Assembly (NCBI GenBank): GCA_019359245.1
Contig: JAHHHR010000007.1
Coordinates: 1 to 64,000, forward strand
Origin: Nostoc desertorum CM1-VF14
Lineage (GTDB): Bacteria; Cyanobacteriota; Cyanobacteriia; Cyanobacteriales; Nostocaceae
Direction: 5' to 3'
Length of the DNA stretch: 64,000 nucleotides
A model generated the notes under the pieces. The model did no database searches and was not told where the DNA came from. It saw only the letters and a list, made by a program, of their open reading frames with translations. A program made the position numbers and the translations under genes. Shown here piece after piece: positions 16,684 to 25,693 of the stretch (within the stretch, counting starts at the first letter, position 1; each line of letters starts with the position of its first letter).

Positions 16684-16927
16684 CGTTAGTAACAAAAATA
16701 ACGGCTTTCGTAGCAAAAATGATTATTTTGTAACGAAAATTTTGATGTTTGTAACGAAAAGAATGACTTTAATAACCAAAATTATAATGTTTGTAACAAA
16801 AAGAATTATTTGGGTAACTAAATGATTCTTTTGTAACGAAAATAACGATTTAATTTACAAAAATGGTATGTTGTAACGAAAATTGCGACTTGAGTTACTA
16901 AAGTCGCAATATTTATAACTAAAATCA
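16684..16927. repeat. Degenerate ~20-bp tandem array with GTAACnAAAA core
   Basis: About twelve units of 18-24 bp run from 16684 to the nifJ stop codon, each beginning with a variant of GTAACGAAAA (GTAACAAAAA, GTAACTAAAT, GTTACTAAAG, TAACTAAAAT) followed by an AT-rich 8-12 base filler. Unit spacing varies and the fillers differ, so this is not a CRISPR. The array lies between the nifJ 3' end and the FG-GAP gene. It may be slippage-derived or an array of protein-binding sites. Confidence 0.75.
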
Positions 16928-16937
16928 GGGCTAATTT

Positions 16938-19900
16938 TCAGAGAATATCGCGTTTTGCCAGATATTGGTACATCTGCCAACGTGCATCAACCTCAGCTTG
17001 CGCTTGTTCTAACAAGTGCTTGGCAACATCGGGTTTGCTCTTGGTGAGCATCTTAAAGCGATTTTCTTGATACATTGAATGTTCTACAGATTGCGTAGGC
17101 GATCGCATATCCAATTGCAATGGATTTTTACCCTGTTTAACCAACTCTGGATTATGCCGATACAGCAACCAACGACCTGATTCTACCAAAGTTTTTTGAT
17201 GATTCATCCCTGTGGTCATGTTGATGCCGTGAGCTATGCAATGGCTGTAAGCAATAATTATCGATGGGCCATCATAAGCTTCTGCTTCCAGAAATGCTTT
17301 GAGGGTATGTTCATCTCTAGCGCCAAGGGCTACACTCGCTACGTAGACATTTCCGTAGGTCATGGCAATCATCCCTAAGTCTTTCTTTGGTGCAGGCTTA
17401 CCACTGGCGGCATATTTGGCAACTGCTGCTCGTGGCGTAGCTTTAGAAGATTGACCGCCTGTATTAGAATACACTTCTGTATCCATCACCAAGATGTTCA
17501 CATTTCGACCACTAGCAATTACATGATCGATGCCGCCAAAGTCAATATCATAAGCCCAACCATCACCGCCAACAATCCAAACGCTTTTCCTCACCAAGTA
17601 ATCTGCAAGGGATTTGAGATTTTGGATTTTAGATTTTAACTTGGGGTCGAAAGTTACAATTTCATCTAACTTCTGCTGCAACAGTTCTATCCTTTCCCGT
17701 TGCTCCCAAATGTCAGCCTCTGATTTTTGTTCAGCTTTCAGGATCGAGTAGACAAGGCTTTCATCTATTTCACTCCCCAACTGTTGCAACAATTCTGCCG
17801 CAAACTCAGCTTGTTTATCGAGCGAGAGGCGAAAGCCAAAACCGAATTCGGCGTTATCTTCAAATAGATTATTAGACCACGCAGGGCCGCGTCCTTCGGC
17901 ATTGGTTGTCCAAGGTGTTGTGGGGAGATTGCCACCATAAATTGAGGAGCAACCTGTAGCATTGGCAATGACGGCGCGATCGCCAAACAATTGTGTTAAT
18001 AATTTTAAATAAGGTGTTTCACCACAACCTGCACAAGCACCAGAGAATTCAAATAAAGGTTCTTGCAGTTGTTGTTGGCGAATCTGGTTTAATTTTAGCG
18101 ATCGCCTGTCAGGATTAGGTAAACTCAAAAAGAAATCCCAGTTTTTTCGCTCTTGTTCTCGCAATGGCAACTGCTGTGCCATATTAATCGCTTTCCGCGA
18201 TGGCTCAGATTTATCTTTAGCAGGGCAAATATTTACACAAATAGTGCATCCTGTGCAATCTTCTGGGGCAACTTGAATGGTAAATTTTTGATTGGCAAAG
18301 TCTTTATCTTTTGCACCAGTTGACTTGAAGGTTCCTGGTGCATTAGCTAACTCATCCGCTTGATAAGCCTTTGCACGGATGGCACTGTGGGGACAAACCA
18401 TCACGCACTTACCACATTGAACGCAGACATCCGGTTCCCACACAGGTATCTCTTCGGCTACGTTACGTTTTTCCCACTTGGCAGTACCGACGGGAAAGGT
18501 TCCATCAACTGGTAGTGTGCTAACAGGTAAATCATCACCTTCCCAAATCATGATTTTGCCCAGAACTTCTCGCACAAATTCGGGAGCGGAGTTAAGTGAA
18601 GAGTGAGGAGTTAGGAGTGAGGAGTTAGGAGTGAGGATTGTTTGGGGGACATCTACTTTATGTAAGTTGTCTAGGGTGTTGTCTACAGCTTGCAAGTTCA
18701 TGCGGACAACTTCTACACCTTTTTTACCGTAGGTTTTGTCAATCGCTTGTTTGATTTTAGCGATGGCTACGCCCGCCGCAGGCATCGCTTCTTCTTGCGG
18801 CAAGACACCCGCTAAGGCAAAGAAGCATACCTGCATAATAGTGTTAATTCTGCCACCCATGCCACTGTCGCGGGCAACCTGGCTAGCATTAATCACATAT
18901 AATTTCAAATGCTTATCGATAATTTGCTGCTGCACCTTCAACGGCAGATATTCCCAAACGGTATCTGCATCATAAGGGCTGTTAAGCAGCAAAGTCGCCC
19001 CAGGAATAGCAGCCTTCAAAATATCTATGCGTTCTAGAAACCCCCAGTGATGACAACCAATAAAGTTGGCTTGGTCAATTAAGTAGGTGGAACGAATTGG
19101 CTCTTTACCAAAACGTAGGTGAGAGACGGTCATTGAGCCAGATTTTTTTGAGTCAAAGACAAAGTAGCCTTGGGCGTAATTGTCGGTTTCTTCACCAATA
19201 ATCTTAATGGAGTTTTTGTTAGCCCCAACTGTACCATCTGCGCCCAACCCATAGAACATTGCCCGAACAACGTTATCCGATTCTGTGGAGAAATTAGGGT
19301 CAAAGCTCAAGGAAGTATGACTAACGTCGTCATTAATCCCAATCGTAAAGTGATTTTTCGGTTTAGCTTGAGCAAGGTTGTCAAAAATGCCCTTCACCAT
19401 CGCCGGAGTAAATTCTTTAGAAGAAAGACCATAACGCCCACCAATAATTTTAGGGTATGAGAAAGTATTTTCTCCCCCTGCTCCCTCTGCTCCCTCTGCT
19501 CCCTCTGCTCCCCCTGCTCTCTTATCTCCCCACCCTTCATGGATAGCAGCTACGACATCCAAATACAAAGGCTCACCGGCACTACCTGCTTCTTTGGTAC
19601 GGTCAAGAACTGCGATCGCTTGTACACTAGTTGGTAATACTGCAACAAACTTTTGGACATCAAAGGGGCGGTAAAGTCGCACTTTGACTACACCAAGTTT
19701 TTCACCACGGGCGTTAAGGTAATCTACTGTTTCATGGACGGTTTCACAACCTGAACCCATCAGAACGATAACGCGATCGGCATCATTAGCGCCGTAATAT
19801 TCATAGATTTTATAATGCCTTCCCGTGCGTTCTCCAAATTCATCCATGATGCGCTGGACAATTTCTGGACAAGCGTTGTAATAAGGGTTAGCCCCTTCCC

Positions 19901-20585
19901 GTCCTTGGAAGTAGACATCGGGGTTTTGGGCAGTACCGCGCAATACTGGACGATCTGGAGTGAGGGCGCGGCTGCGATGGGCAAGTATGAGATGATCGGG
20001 GATGAGCGATCGCAAATCGTCATCTGACAACAGTTTGACTTTCTGCACTTCATGCGAAGTACGGAAACCATCAAAGAAATGCATAAATGAGACTCGCGTC
20101 TCTAACGTAGCAGCATGAGCAATGAGAGCAAAATCTTGACTTTCCTGCACGGAAGCAGAACACAGCAGGGCAAAGCCAGTAGCACGGGCTGCCATCACAT
20201 CGCTATGATCACCAAAAATTGATAACGCATGGGTAGCTAAGGAACGGGCGGCAACGTGAACCACAGCGCTAGTCAACTCACCAGCAATTTTGTAGAAGTT
20301 GGGTATCATCAACAATAATCCCTGAGATGCCGTGAAGGTAGTACTCAGGGAACCTGTTTGCAATGCTCCATGTACAGCACCAGCCGCTCCCCCTTCGCTC
20401 TGCATCTGCACGACGCTGGGAACAGTACCCCAGAGGTTGGGACGGCTTTCTGCTGACCAAGCATCCGCCCATTCACCCATTGCTGAAGAGGGGGTGATGG
20501 GATAAATGGCAATCACTTCATTTAATTTGTAAGCAACACGGGCAACAGCCTCATTCCCGTCGATGGTTGCAAAGGTTTTGTTCAT
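16938..20585 (-). CDS. nifJ: Pyruvate:ferredoxin (flavodoxin) oxidoreductase
   Basis: A 1215-residue PFOR. It oxidises pyruvate and CoA to acetyl-CoA and CO2 and reduces ferredoxin or flavodoxin, for fermentation or electron supply to nitrogenase. Domain order: N-terminal TPP domain (IYPITPSSAMGEWAD), CoA-binding and gamma domains, two 4Fe-4S motifs (CVQCGKCVMVCPHS near 720 and CTGCTICVNICPA near 774), a further Cys site (GACAGCGETPY), and the TPP-Mg domain (GGDGWAYDIDFGG...NTGGQSSK). Four in-frame repeat-derived inserts sit at ~355-371 (AEGAEGAEGA), ~600-609 (AMPAAGVAIA), ~646-662 (NSSLLTPHSSLNS) and ~981-992 (KSKIQNLKS). Catalytic motifs remain intact. It is probably monocistronic. Confidence 0.95.
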   Translation of the reverse strand: MNKTFATIDGNEAVARVAYKLNEVIAIYPITPSSAMGEWADAWSAESRPNLWGTVPSVVQMQSEGGAAGAVHGALQTGSLSTTFTASQGLLLMIPNFYKIAGELTSAVVHVAARSLATHALSIFGDHSDVMAARATGFALLCSASVQESQDFALIAHAATLETRVSFMHFFDGFRTSHEVQKVKLLSDDDLRSLIPDHLILAHRSRALTPDRPVLRGTAQNPDVYFQGREGANPYYNACPEIVQRIMDEFGERTGRHYKIYEYYGANDADRVIVLMGSGCETVHETVDYLNARGEKLGVVKVRLYRPFDVQKFVAVLPTSVQAIAVLDRTKEAGSAGEPLYLDVVAAIHEGWGDKRAGGAEGAEGAEGAGGENTFSYPKIIGGRYGLSSKEFTPAMVKGIFDNLAQAKPKNHFTIGINDDVSHTSLSFDPNFSTESDNVVRAMFYGLGADGTVGANKNSIKIIGEETDNYAQGYFVFDSKKSGSMTVSHLRFGKEPIRSTYLIDQANFIGCHHWGFLERIDILKAAIPGATLLLNSPYDADTVWEYLPLKVQQQIIDKHLKLYVINASQVARDSGMGGRINTIMQVCFFALAGVLPQEEAMPAAGVAIAKIKQAIDKTYGKKGVEVVRMNLQAVDNTLDNLHKVDVPQTILTPNSSLLTPHSSLNSAPEFVREVLGKIMIWEGDDLPVSTLPVDGTFPVGTAKWEKRNVAEEIPVWEPDVCVQCGKCVMVCPHSAIRAKAYQADELANAPGTFKSTGAKDKDFANQKFTIQVAPEDCTGCTICVNICPAKDKSEPSRKAINMAQQLPLREQERKNWDFFLSLPNPDRRSLKLNQIRQQQLQEPLFEFSGACAGCGETPYLKLLTQLFGDRAVIANATGCSSIYGGNLPTTPWTTNAEGRGPAWSNNLFEDNAEFGFGFRLSLDKQAEFAAELLQQLGSEIDESLVYSILKAEQKSEADIWEQRERIELLQQKLDEIVTFDPKLKSKIQNLKSLADYLVRKSVWIVGGDGWAYDIDFGGIDHVIASGRNVNILVMDTEVYSNTGGQSSKATPRAAVAKYAASGKPAPKKDLGMIAMTYGNVYVASVALGARDEHTLKAFLEAEAYDGPSIIIAYSHCIAHGINMTTGMNHQKTLVESGRWLLYRHNPELVKQGKNPLQLDMRSPTQSVEHSMYQENRFKMLTKSKPDVAKHLLEQAQAEVDARWQMYQYLAKRDIL
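18760..18788 (-). repeat. Palindromic repeat element inside nifJ
   Basis: A 29-bp element bounded by GCGATG and CATCGC, with GC-rich core CTACGCCCGCCGCAGG, is read through in frame as AMPAAGVAIA. A close relative lies outside genes at 16523-16553. It belongs to a dispersed Nostoc repeat family that often inserts in coding regions. Confidence 0.7.
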
Positions 20586-20951
20586 AATATGATTTTGTCC
20601 CCGCCTCTAAGCTGCATTATCAGAACATGTGAATATAAGAATAAGAAATAGCCAAAACTAGAAATTGAGTATTATCTACATTAAAAATTTATCGGTAGGA
20701 TTTACTCCGTGATTAAAGGATAATTTATTGATGACTTTTGGCTCTGAAATTAACCTTCAATAAATACTGCATCTATTAATATCTCATCTGCAATGCTGCA
20801 TCTATTAATATGTATTAATAATGTACTCAATAGCCAAAGTCTCTGTTCGAAAAGACTTTCAGATAATTTATTCTTTTTTGTGGGGTATAGGGTCGGGAAT
20901 TTCTGATATATTTTGCTTCAACAAAACTCGAAGAAACTTTGTTATTCAAGT
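20586..20951. promoter_or_regulatory. Divergent region upstream of nifJ with a 16-bp direct repeat
   Basis: This AT-rich spacer carries the nifJ promoter (minus strand) and that of the small membrane protein gene. CTGCATCTATTAATAT occurs twice, at 20767-20782 and 20796-20811, a 29-bp spacing close to three helical turns. This could be a pair of regulator half-sites, but no known consensus was matched. Confidence 0.4.
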
Positions 20952-21608
20952 ATGATATCTTTTTTACTTTCTCTGGCAGCAATCTCAGTAATAGGCAGTG
21001 TTAATCCTAATGGCTTTGCTGTGCAAATTTATCTACTGAGTACACCGAAGCCTGTGATTTGTGCATTAGCTTTTACTCTTGGGGAATATTTTGGGCTTTT
21101 GTTTTCAGGGCTGTTAATTGCTTGGGGTATAATACAAGTAATCCAACAAGTTCTAAATTTTGTTGGTGAAAGTATTTATGGAATACAATTCCTTCTAGGA
21201 ATAGTATTATTGATTATAGGATGTAATGCACCAAAAATTTTTAAACCTTCTATAAAAAATCTACAGCCTCTTTCACTCAAGCCGCTAGATATTTTTTTCT
21301 TAGGTTTTACCATTGTCCTTGTCGAAACTCCGACTGCATTACCTCATATCGCTGCTCTCAAGCAATTAACTGATGCCCATATTTCAATCCCAACGTTTAT
21401 ATTAATTTGGGCATTATACGATTTAATTTTTATATTTCCATTATTGATAATGGTTGCAGCTTATCTTGTATTTAATGACAATATTGTTAGTTCTCTAAAA
21501 AAGTTTAATTATCGAATAAACAGTTGGATAAGCAAAACTTTACCCTTTGTTTTAAGTGCCATAGGGATTTTATTTATGATTAACAGTCTCATTCAGTTTT
21601 TTACATAG
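20952..21608 (+). CDS. GAP/LysE-like multi-pass membrane protein
   Basis: A membrane protein of 218 residues from the ATG at 20952; a TTG at 20913 would add 13 polar residues, but the ATG directly precedes the first TM helix (MISFLLSLAAISVIGSVNP). Six hydrophobic segments alternate with short loops, in the style of the GAP (Sap, LysE-related) small-molecule exporters: a proline after TM1 (SVNPNGFAV) and the mid-protein loop VETPTALPHIAAL are typical. Substrate unknown; in actinobacteria GAP proteins move glycolipids. Transcribed alone, away from nifJ. Confidence 0.6.
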   Translation: MISFLLSLAAISVIGSVNPNGFAVQIYLLSTPKPVICALAFTLGEYFGLLFSGLLIAWGIIQVIQQVLNFVGESIYGIQFLLGIVLLIIGCNAPKIFKPSIKNLQPLSLKPLDIFFLGFTIVLVETPTALPHIAALKQLTDAHISIPTFILIWALYDLIFIFPLLIMVAAYLVFNDNIVSSLKKFNYRINSWISKTLPFVLSAIGILFMINSLIQFFT

Positions 21609-21908
21609 TTTTTTGTCAAAGCTCAATTTATTTAAATGTTGACTGATGTTACTAACTTAAAGAAGTATTATCATCCGCTTTGATTTTTAATATTTGGTTG
21701 ATGGCTTCAAATCCTTGGCATCGCCGATATTGAATCGGTAAGCCGCAAAGGTACTGAAATCAAAAAGCAATCAAGCATTTTGAGAAAGCAATGGGGTATT
21801 TTGAGAAAGCAATTAGGTATTTTGCTTATTAAATTCGACTTTATCTTTACTTTTACTTTATAAATGGCCTCTCAGCAGCCATTATTAAGTAAGTTTGACG
21901 AATTAGTA
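21609..21908. other. Convergent spacer with three 21-bp direct repeats
   Basis: Between the ends of two convergent genes, three consecutive 21-bp units (21766-21786, 21787-21807, 21808-21828) share AGCAAT....TATTTTGAGAA. A weak hairpin (AATGGC/GCCATT, 21863-21883) may help terminate transcription from either side. No gene was seen. Confidence 0.6.
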
Positions 21909-22661
21909 TTACTTGCTTGTTGTGATAGAATCTGCGCCATCTGTCTTCAACTGACCATCTTCCATATAAATGATGCGATCGGCAATATCGAGGATGCGGT
22001 TATCATGGGTAACTAGCAAAATCGTACAGCCTTGTTCTTTAGCTAGCTTCTGCATTATTTCTACGACATCACGCCCAGATTTTTTGTCGAGTGCAGCAGT
22101 GGGTTCATCTGCTAAGACAATTTTAGGATGGCTAACTAAAGCACGAGCGATCGCAACCCGTTGTTTTTGCCCTCCAGACAGTTTCTCTGGGTAGTAATTT
22201 ACACGATCACCTAAACCGACAGTTTCCAGAATAGCGATCGCTTTAGCATTGATATCCTGATTCAGAAAATCGTCATGCAACTCTAAGGACATCCGCACAT
22301 TTTCTCTTGCTGTCAAAAAAGTCATCAAGTTATGTGCCTGAAAAATATAGCCAATCTGACGGCGCAGCTTAGTTAACTGCTGCTTTTTAGCGCCACGAAT
22401 TTCCTCCCCTAAGATTTTGAGACTACCTTCTTGAGCAGAACGCAATCCACCCATTAAGGTTAACAAGGTGGTTTTCCCCGATCCAGAGGGGCCAGTCATA
22501 ATAACGATTTCCCCAGCCTTAATCTCCAAATTAATATCGAATAATACTTGTTTGCGAAGCCCACCTTCACCAAAATAGTGGTTGAGGTTACTGATAGAAA
22601 TCACAGATTCTAAAGTAGAAAATGTTGAATCGGAATTTACTGGTAAAGATTTTTGCAACAT
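21909..22661 (-). CDS. devA: DevA-type ABC transporter ATP-binding protein
   Basis: A 250-residue nucleotide-binding subunit of a DevBCA/MacB-like exporter. Walker A is GPSGSGKTTLL, the Q-loop follows IFQAHNL, the ABC signature is LSGGQKQRVAIARAL, Walker B is IVLADEPTAALD, and the H-loop is TILLVTHDN. In Anabaena, DevBCA with TolC exports heterocyst glycolipids; several paralogous sets exist per genome with other envelope roles. It is the last gene of the devB - DUF2834 - devC - devA unit, 60 bp after devC. The symbol is given at family level; this set is not necessarily the heterocyst one. Confidence 0.9.
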   Translation of the reverse strand: MLQKSLPVNSDSTFSTLESVISISNLNHYFGEGGLRKQVLFDINLEIKAGEIVIMTGPSGSGKTTLLTLMGGLRSAQEGSLKILGEEIRGAKKQQLTKLRRQIGYIFQAHNLMTFLTARENVRMSLELHDDFLNQDINAKAIAILETVGLGDRVNYYPEKLSGGQKQRVAIARALVSHPKIVLADEPTAALDKKSGRDVVEIMQKLAKEQGCTILLVTHDNRILDIADRIIYMEDGQLKTDGADSITTSK

Positions 22662-22721
22662 ACGATTTTATAAAGCATTGATATGGGGAAATAATTTTTG
22701 TAGAGATGCGATTCATCGCAT

Positions 22722-23888
22722 CTAAAAAACATCGGCAGGATCAGCAGATCGTAGTTTTCGCATTGCGATCGCTCCAGAAATACTACACATAATCACGGTC
22801 AAAATCCAAACCTGTATCGCCCGTTCCATTTTCATGAAAATAGGAAGCATTGTCGCAGCGTATGTGACTTGATACAATCCAAAAGAAAGGATGAATCCAG
22901 GCAGAAAACCTAGAATTGCTAATAATAATGCTTCTTGAATTAAAACACCTAAGAGATAATTATCGGTGTATCCCATTGCTTTGAGGGTGGCATATTCTGG
23001 CAAGTGGTCAGAAACATCCGAGTAAAGGATTTGGTAGACAATCACGATGCCAACAATAAACCCAACTGCTGTACCCAAACCAAAAATAAAACCAATGCCA
23101 GTACCAGCTTCCCAGTAAGTTCTCTCCACTTTGGCAAACTCTTCTGGAGTGAGGACTCTCACATCTTTAGGTAGTCCATTGACAAGTTGCGATCGCACTT
23201 TTTCAGCATCGAAATCTGGTTTAAGCGTGATTAACCCAACTTCGATGCGATCGGGTTGACGCTGTGGAAATAGCTGGAGAAAGGTCGAGTCACTGGTGAT
23301 CACATTACCATCGGCTGCAAAGGAAGCACCATCAGTAAACAAGCCCTTAACTAGGACGGCTTTACTATTCAGTTCCGTGTCAAATTTGCCTGTATTCTTA
23401 AAGATATCGGCAACCGCCCCATATTCTGGACGACCTGCCTGGTCAAACAGAACTTGATACAACTGTTTAAGATGCTCCTGATTTTGCTTAATTTCGGACG
23501 ATTTGAATGCTGATTTTGCCGGATCTACACCCCAAACTAAAATGGCACGCTCAAGACGTGTTTCGGGATTTCGCCACTGTCCGGTGCTGATGTAGACAGA
23601 ATTAACTGACTGAACACCTTCATAACCTAATGTTTGATATAGCCGCTCTCTGGAGAAATTTTTTACAGAAAATAAAGTTTGAAATTGGGGATTAATTAAA
23701 ACCAAATCTGCCTGTAAATTGCGATGAGGTTTCACAGCAGCATCAAAAAGCGCACTTTCAAATCCCAACTGGATAAACATCAGTATATCGGCAAAGGCAA
23801 TACCTGCAACTGCTACAGCCAGACGGGTTTTTTCTTTCATTAACTGCCGCCATGCTAGCGGCGTTTTGCGAAATACTTTAGAAAACAT
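22722..23888 (-). CDS. devC: DevC-type ABC transporter permease
   Basis: A 388-residue inner-membrane permease of the DevC/FtsX-MacB class. TM1 (~24-44, LAVAVAGIAFADILMFIQLGF) is followed by a large periplasmic domain (~50-265), then three TM helices (IGFIFGLGTAVGFIVGIVIVYQ; LLLAILGFLPGFILSFGLYQ; VWILTVIMCSISGAIAM). The cytoplasmic loop EYATLKAMGYTDNYLLGVLIQE is the typical coupling segment, and the C-terminus LRSADPADVF is a DevC hallmark. It works with DevA and the DevB adaptor to move substrate from the periplasmic side outwards through a TolC partner. Confidence 0.92.
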   Translation of the reverse strand: MFSKVFRKTPLAWRQLMKEKTRLAVAVAGIAFADILMFIQLGFESALFDAAVKPHRNLQADLVLINPQFQTLFSVKNFSRERLYQTLGYEGVQSVNSVYISTGQWRNPETRLERAILVWGVDPAKSAFKSSEIKQNQEHLKQLYQVLFDQAGRPEYGAVADIFKNTGKFDTELNSKAVLVKGLFTDGASFAADGNVITSDSTFLQLFPQRQPDRIEVGLITLKPDFDAEKVRSQLVNGLPKDVRVLTPEEFAKVERTYWEAGTGIGFIFGLGTAVGFIVGIVIVYQILYSDVSDHLPEYATLKAMGYTDNYLLGVLIQEALLLAILGFLPGFILSFGLYQVTYAATMLPIFMKMERAIQVWILTVIMCSISGAIAMRKLRSADPADVF

Positions 23889-23902
23889 ATTTAAAAAACC
23901 CT

Positions 23903-24238
23903 TTAATAACTAAGTGTTTCAGCTTGCTGTTCAAGCTGGCGCTCTCGCATCAAAAGAAATAATGGAAGACCTAAAGACACACCAACTAAAAGACTACAGG
24001 CAATATAAACCCAGAGATTTTGCATTTTCAGACGTGTTCCTTCCCAAAATATGAATGTCCACAAAACTAGGGATGAAACAATAACATCCATGCCAAAAAA
24101 ACCAGAAATTTTGTTGGCAAAGAGTTGTTCCAAAAACAGCTTTATATCAAGACCATGCTCTAAGATGAATGGAAAAAACTGGGAGTAAGGTAGAACGAAG
24201 CCAAGTACACAAAGCAAAAGGTATATGACTTTAATCAT
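23903..24238 (-). CDS. DUF2834-type small membrane protein
   Basis: A 111-residue protein from the ATG at 24238, which has a good ribosome-binding site (AAGGTGA, 8 bases upstream); an upstream in-frame start would overlap little and lacks one. Three TM helices are predicted: MIKVIYLLLCVLGFVLPYSQF, MDVIVSSLVLWTFIFWEG and LWVYIACSLLVGVSLGLPLFLLM. This is the DUF2834 layout. It lies between devB (47 bp) and devC (14 bp), so it is very probably cotranscribed and may belong functionally to this exporter. Its role is unknown. Confidence 0.75.
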   Translation of the reverse strand: MIKVIYLLLCVLGFVLPYSQFFPFILEHGLDIKLFLEQLFANKISGFFGMDVIVSSLVLWTFIFWEGTRLKMQNLWVYIACSLLVGVSLGLPLFLLMRERQLEQQAETLSY

Positions 24239-24285
24239 GATTGAATTCACCTTATAAAAATGCTGGAATACACGAGACAACAACT

Positions 24286-25575
24286 CTATATTTCAATTGC
24301 TGTCTGTACTTGTAAGTTAGTGAAACCTGCAACTCGTCTGCTGTCTTCAGGACTGAGGCGAATTTTCACCTCAACTACTCGGCTATCAAGGTTCTCTCCT
24401 GGCTCATTGCTGAAAACGTTTTGTCTATTTACCTGCAAGCCAATTTGGGCAACGGTTCCTCGCAGTTCTCCCACAAATGCTTGACTACTAATCACTGCCT
24501 GTTGTCCTAATTTCACTTTGCCGATATCAGTTTGATAAACTTCTGCTACTGCCATCATCTGGTTTGTTTGCGCTAAGTCTGCAATGCCAGAAGTACTAAT
24601 TTTTTCTCCGACTCGCGTATGAATTTTGATGATTTGTCCTGCCATCGGTGCTTTGATGTAAGCACCCGCCAATTCAGTTTGGGCATGTTTGAGTGTAGCG
24701 ATCGCATTTTCAACTTCTGTCTTGGCTGCGGCGACATCTACAGGTCGAACTTCTGCAATACTTGTAAGTGTGGCTTTGGCTTCACTAACTTGCTTGCTTC
24801 CAGTAGCGTTAGTACGGGCGAGTGCTGCTTTGGCTTCGGCAAGTTGCTTGCTAGCAGTGGTGTTAATCCGGTTGAAAATTGCTCTGGCTTCGTCTACTTG
24901 CTGTTTGGCAGTTTCTACAGTCAAACCTTTGCTATCGTACAAAGAATTAGAAACTGCACCTTGAGAATATAGCTGCTGATAACGTCGATATTCAGCTTCG
25001 GCATTTTTGAGTTCTGCCTCTAGTTTCTTAATGGTTGCCTCTTGCGCTATTCTGTCGCCTTCCCACTGTGCCTCTATGCGGAATATCGCTTCCTGTTGCG
25101 CTGTTCTGTCTCCTTGGGATTGGGCCTGGAGACGTTCAACACTTGCCTGCTGGGCGTTAATTTCTCCTACTTTTGCTCCTGCTTCCACTTGAGCGAGTTT
25201 AGCTTGAGCAACTCTGACTTGTTGTTGGGCTTGTAGTACAGCAGTTTGCAAGCGATCGCGGGCATCTAAAATTGCTACCACCTGTCCGGCTTTAACGCGA
25301 TCGCCTTCTTTGACTAGAATTCGGGCAATGCGATCGCCATCCAAGGCTAAGGGCGCAAACAAGCTAATTACCTCTGCTTCCGGTTCTAGCCGTCCTAATG
25401 CAGCTACTTTTTGAATGTTAGGCGTACTTTCAACTGGCTTAGATGTCCCAGTTTGGGTTATTTGGCCAAACTGAGAAATCCCATAAACAATAATTCCACC
25501 TGTAATAACAGTAGCTGCAATTACTAATGCAACTAACCCTTTCTTGGAAGCTTTCTCTGACAACTTTTGAACCAT
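24286..25575 (-). CDS. devB: DevB-type membrane fusion (adaptor) protein
   Basis: A 429-residue HlyD/AcrA-family adaptor. A signal-anchor TM (~16-36) is followed by the lipoyl half-motif (RLEPEAEVISLFAPLALDG, GDRVKAGQVVAILD), a long coiled-coil hairpin (~110-290) and the C-terminal half-lipoyl and beta-barrel (IKAPMAGQIIKIHTRVGEKI). The coiled coil contains internal repeats (A-x-A-x-x-R-x-N-T/A-T-x-S-K-Q-x-x-E-A-K). A strong AGGAGAG ribosome-binding site precedes the ATG. It links the DevAC pump to a TolC-like outer membrane channel, which is not encoded here. First gene of the transporter unit, 118 bp after tetR. Confidence 0.92.
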   Translation of the reverse strand: MVQKLSEKASKKGLVALVIAATVITGGIIVYGISQFGQITQTGTSKPVESTPNIQKVAALGRLEPEAEVISLFAPLALDGDRIARILVKEGDRVKAGQVVAILDARDRLQTAVLQAQQQVRVAQAKLAQVEAGAKVGEINAQQASVERLQAQSQGDRTAQQEAIFRIEAQWEGDRIAQEATIKKLEAELKNAEAEYRRYQQLYSQGAVSNSLYDSKGLTVETAKQQVDEARAIFNRINTTASKQLAEAKAALARTNATGSKQVSEAKATLTSIAEVRPVDVAAAKTEVENAIATLKHAQTELAGAYIKAPMAGQIIKIHTRVGEKISTSGIADLAQTNQMMAVAEVYQTDIGKVKLGQQAVISSQAFVGELRGTVAQIGLQVNRQNVFSNEPGENLDSRVVEVKIRLSPEDSRRVAGFTNLQVQTAIEI

Positions 25576-25693
25576 TACTTTTGCTCTCCTAAAAAATGTT
25601 TTATCTATAGTAAAAATACTTTTAAATTTTCAATAAATGCTGATAATTATTGATTTACATACAGTAGCTTACAATAAGCATAAAGTACATAAT

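Noticed and set aside
16684..16927. Possible CRISPR array
   Set aside because: The repeated core is only ~10 bases, units vary from 18 to 24 bases and drift in sequence, and no cas gene is nearby.
21909..25575. This being the heterocyst glycolipid exporter devBCA itself
   Set aside because: The presence of tetR and DUF2834 and lack of a visible NtcA site (GTA-N8-TAC) before devB point to a paralogous set.
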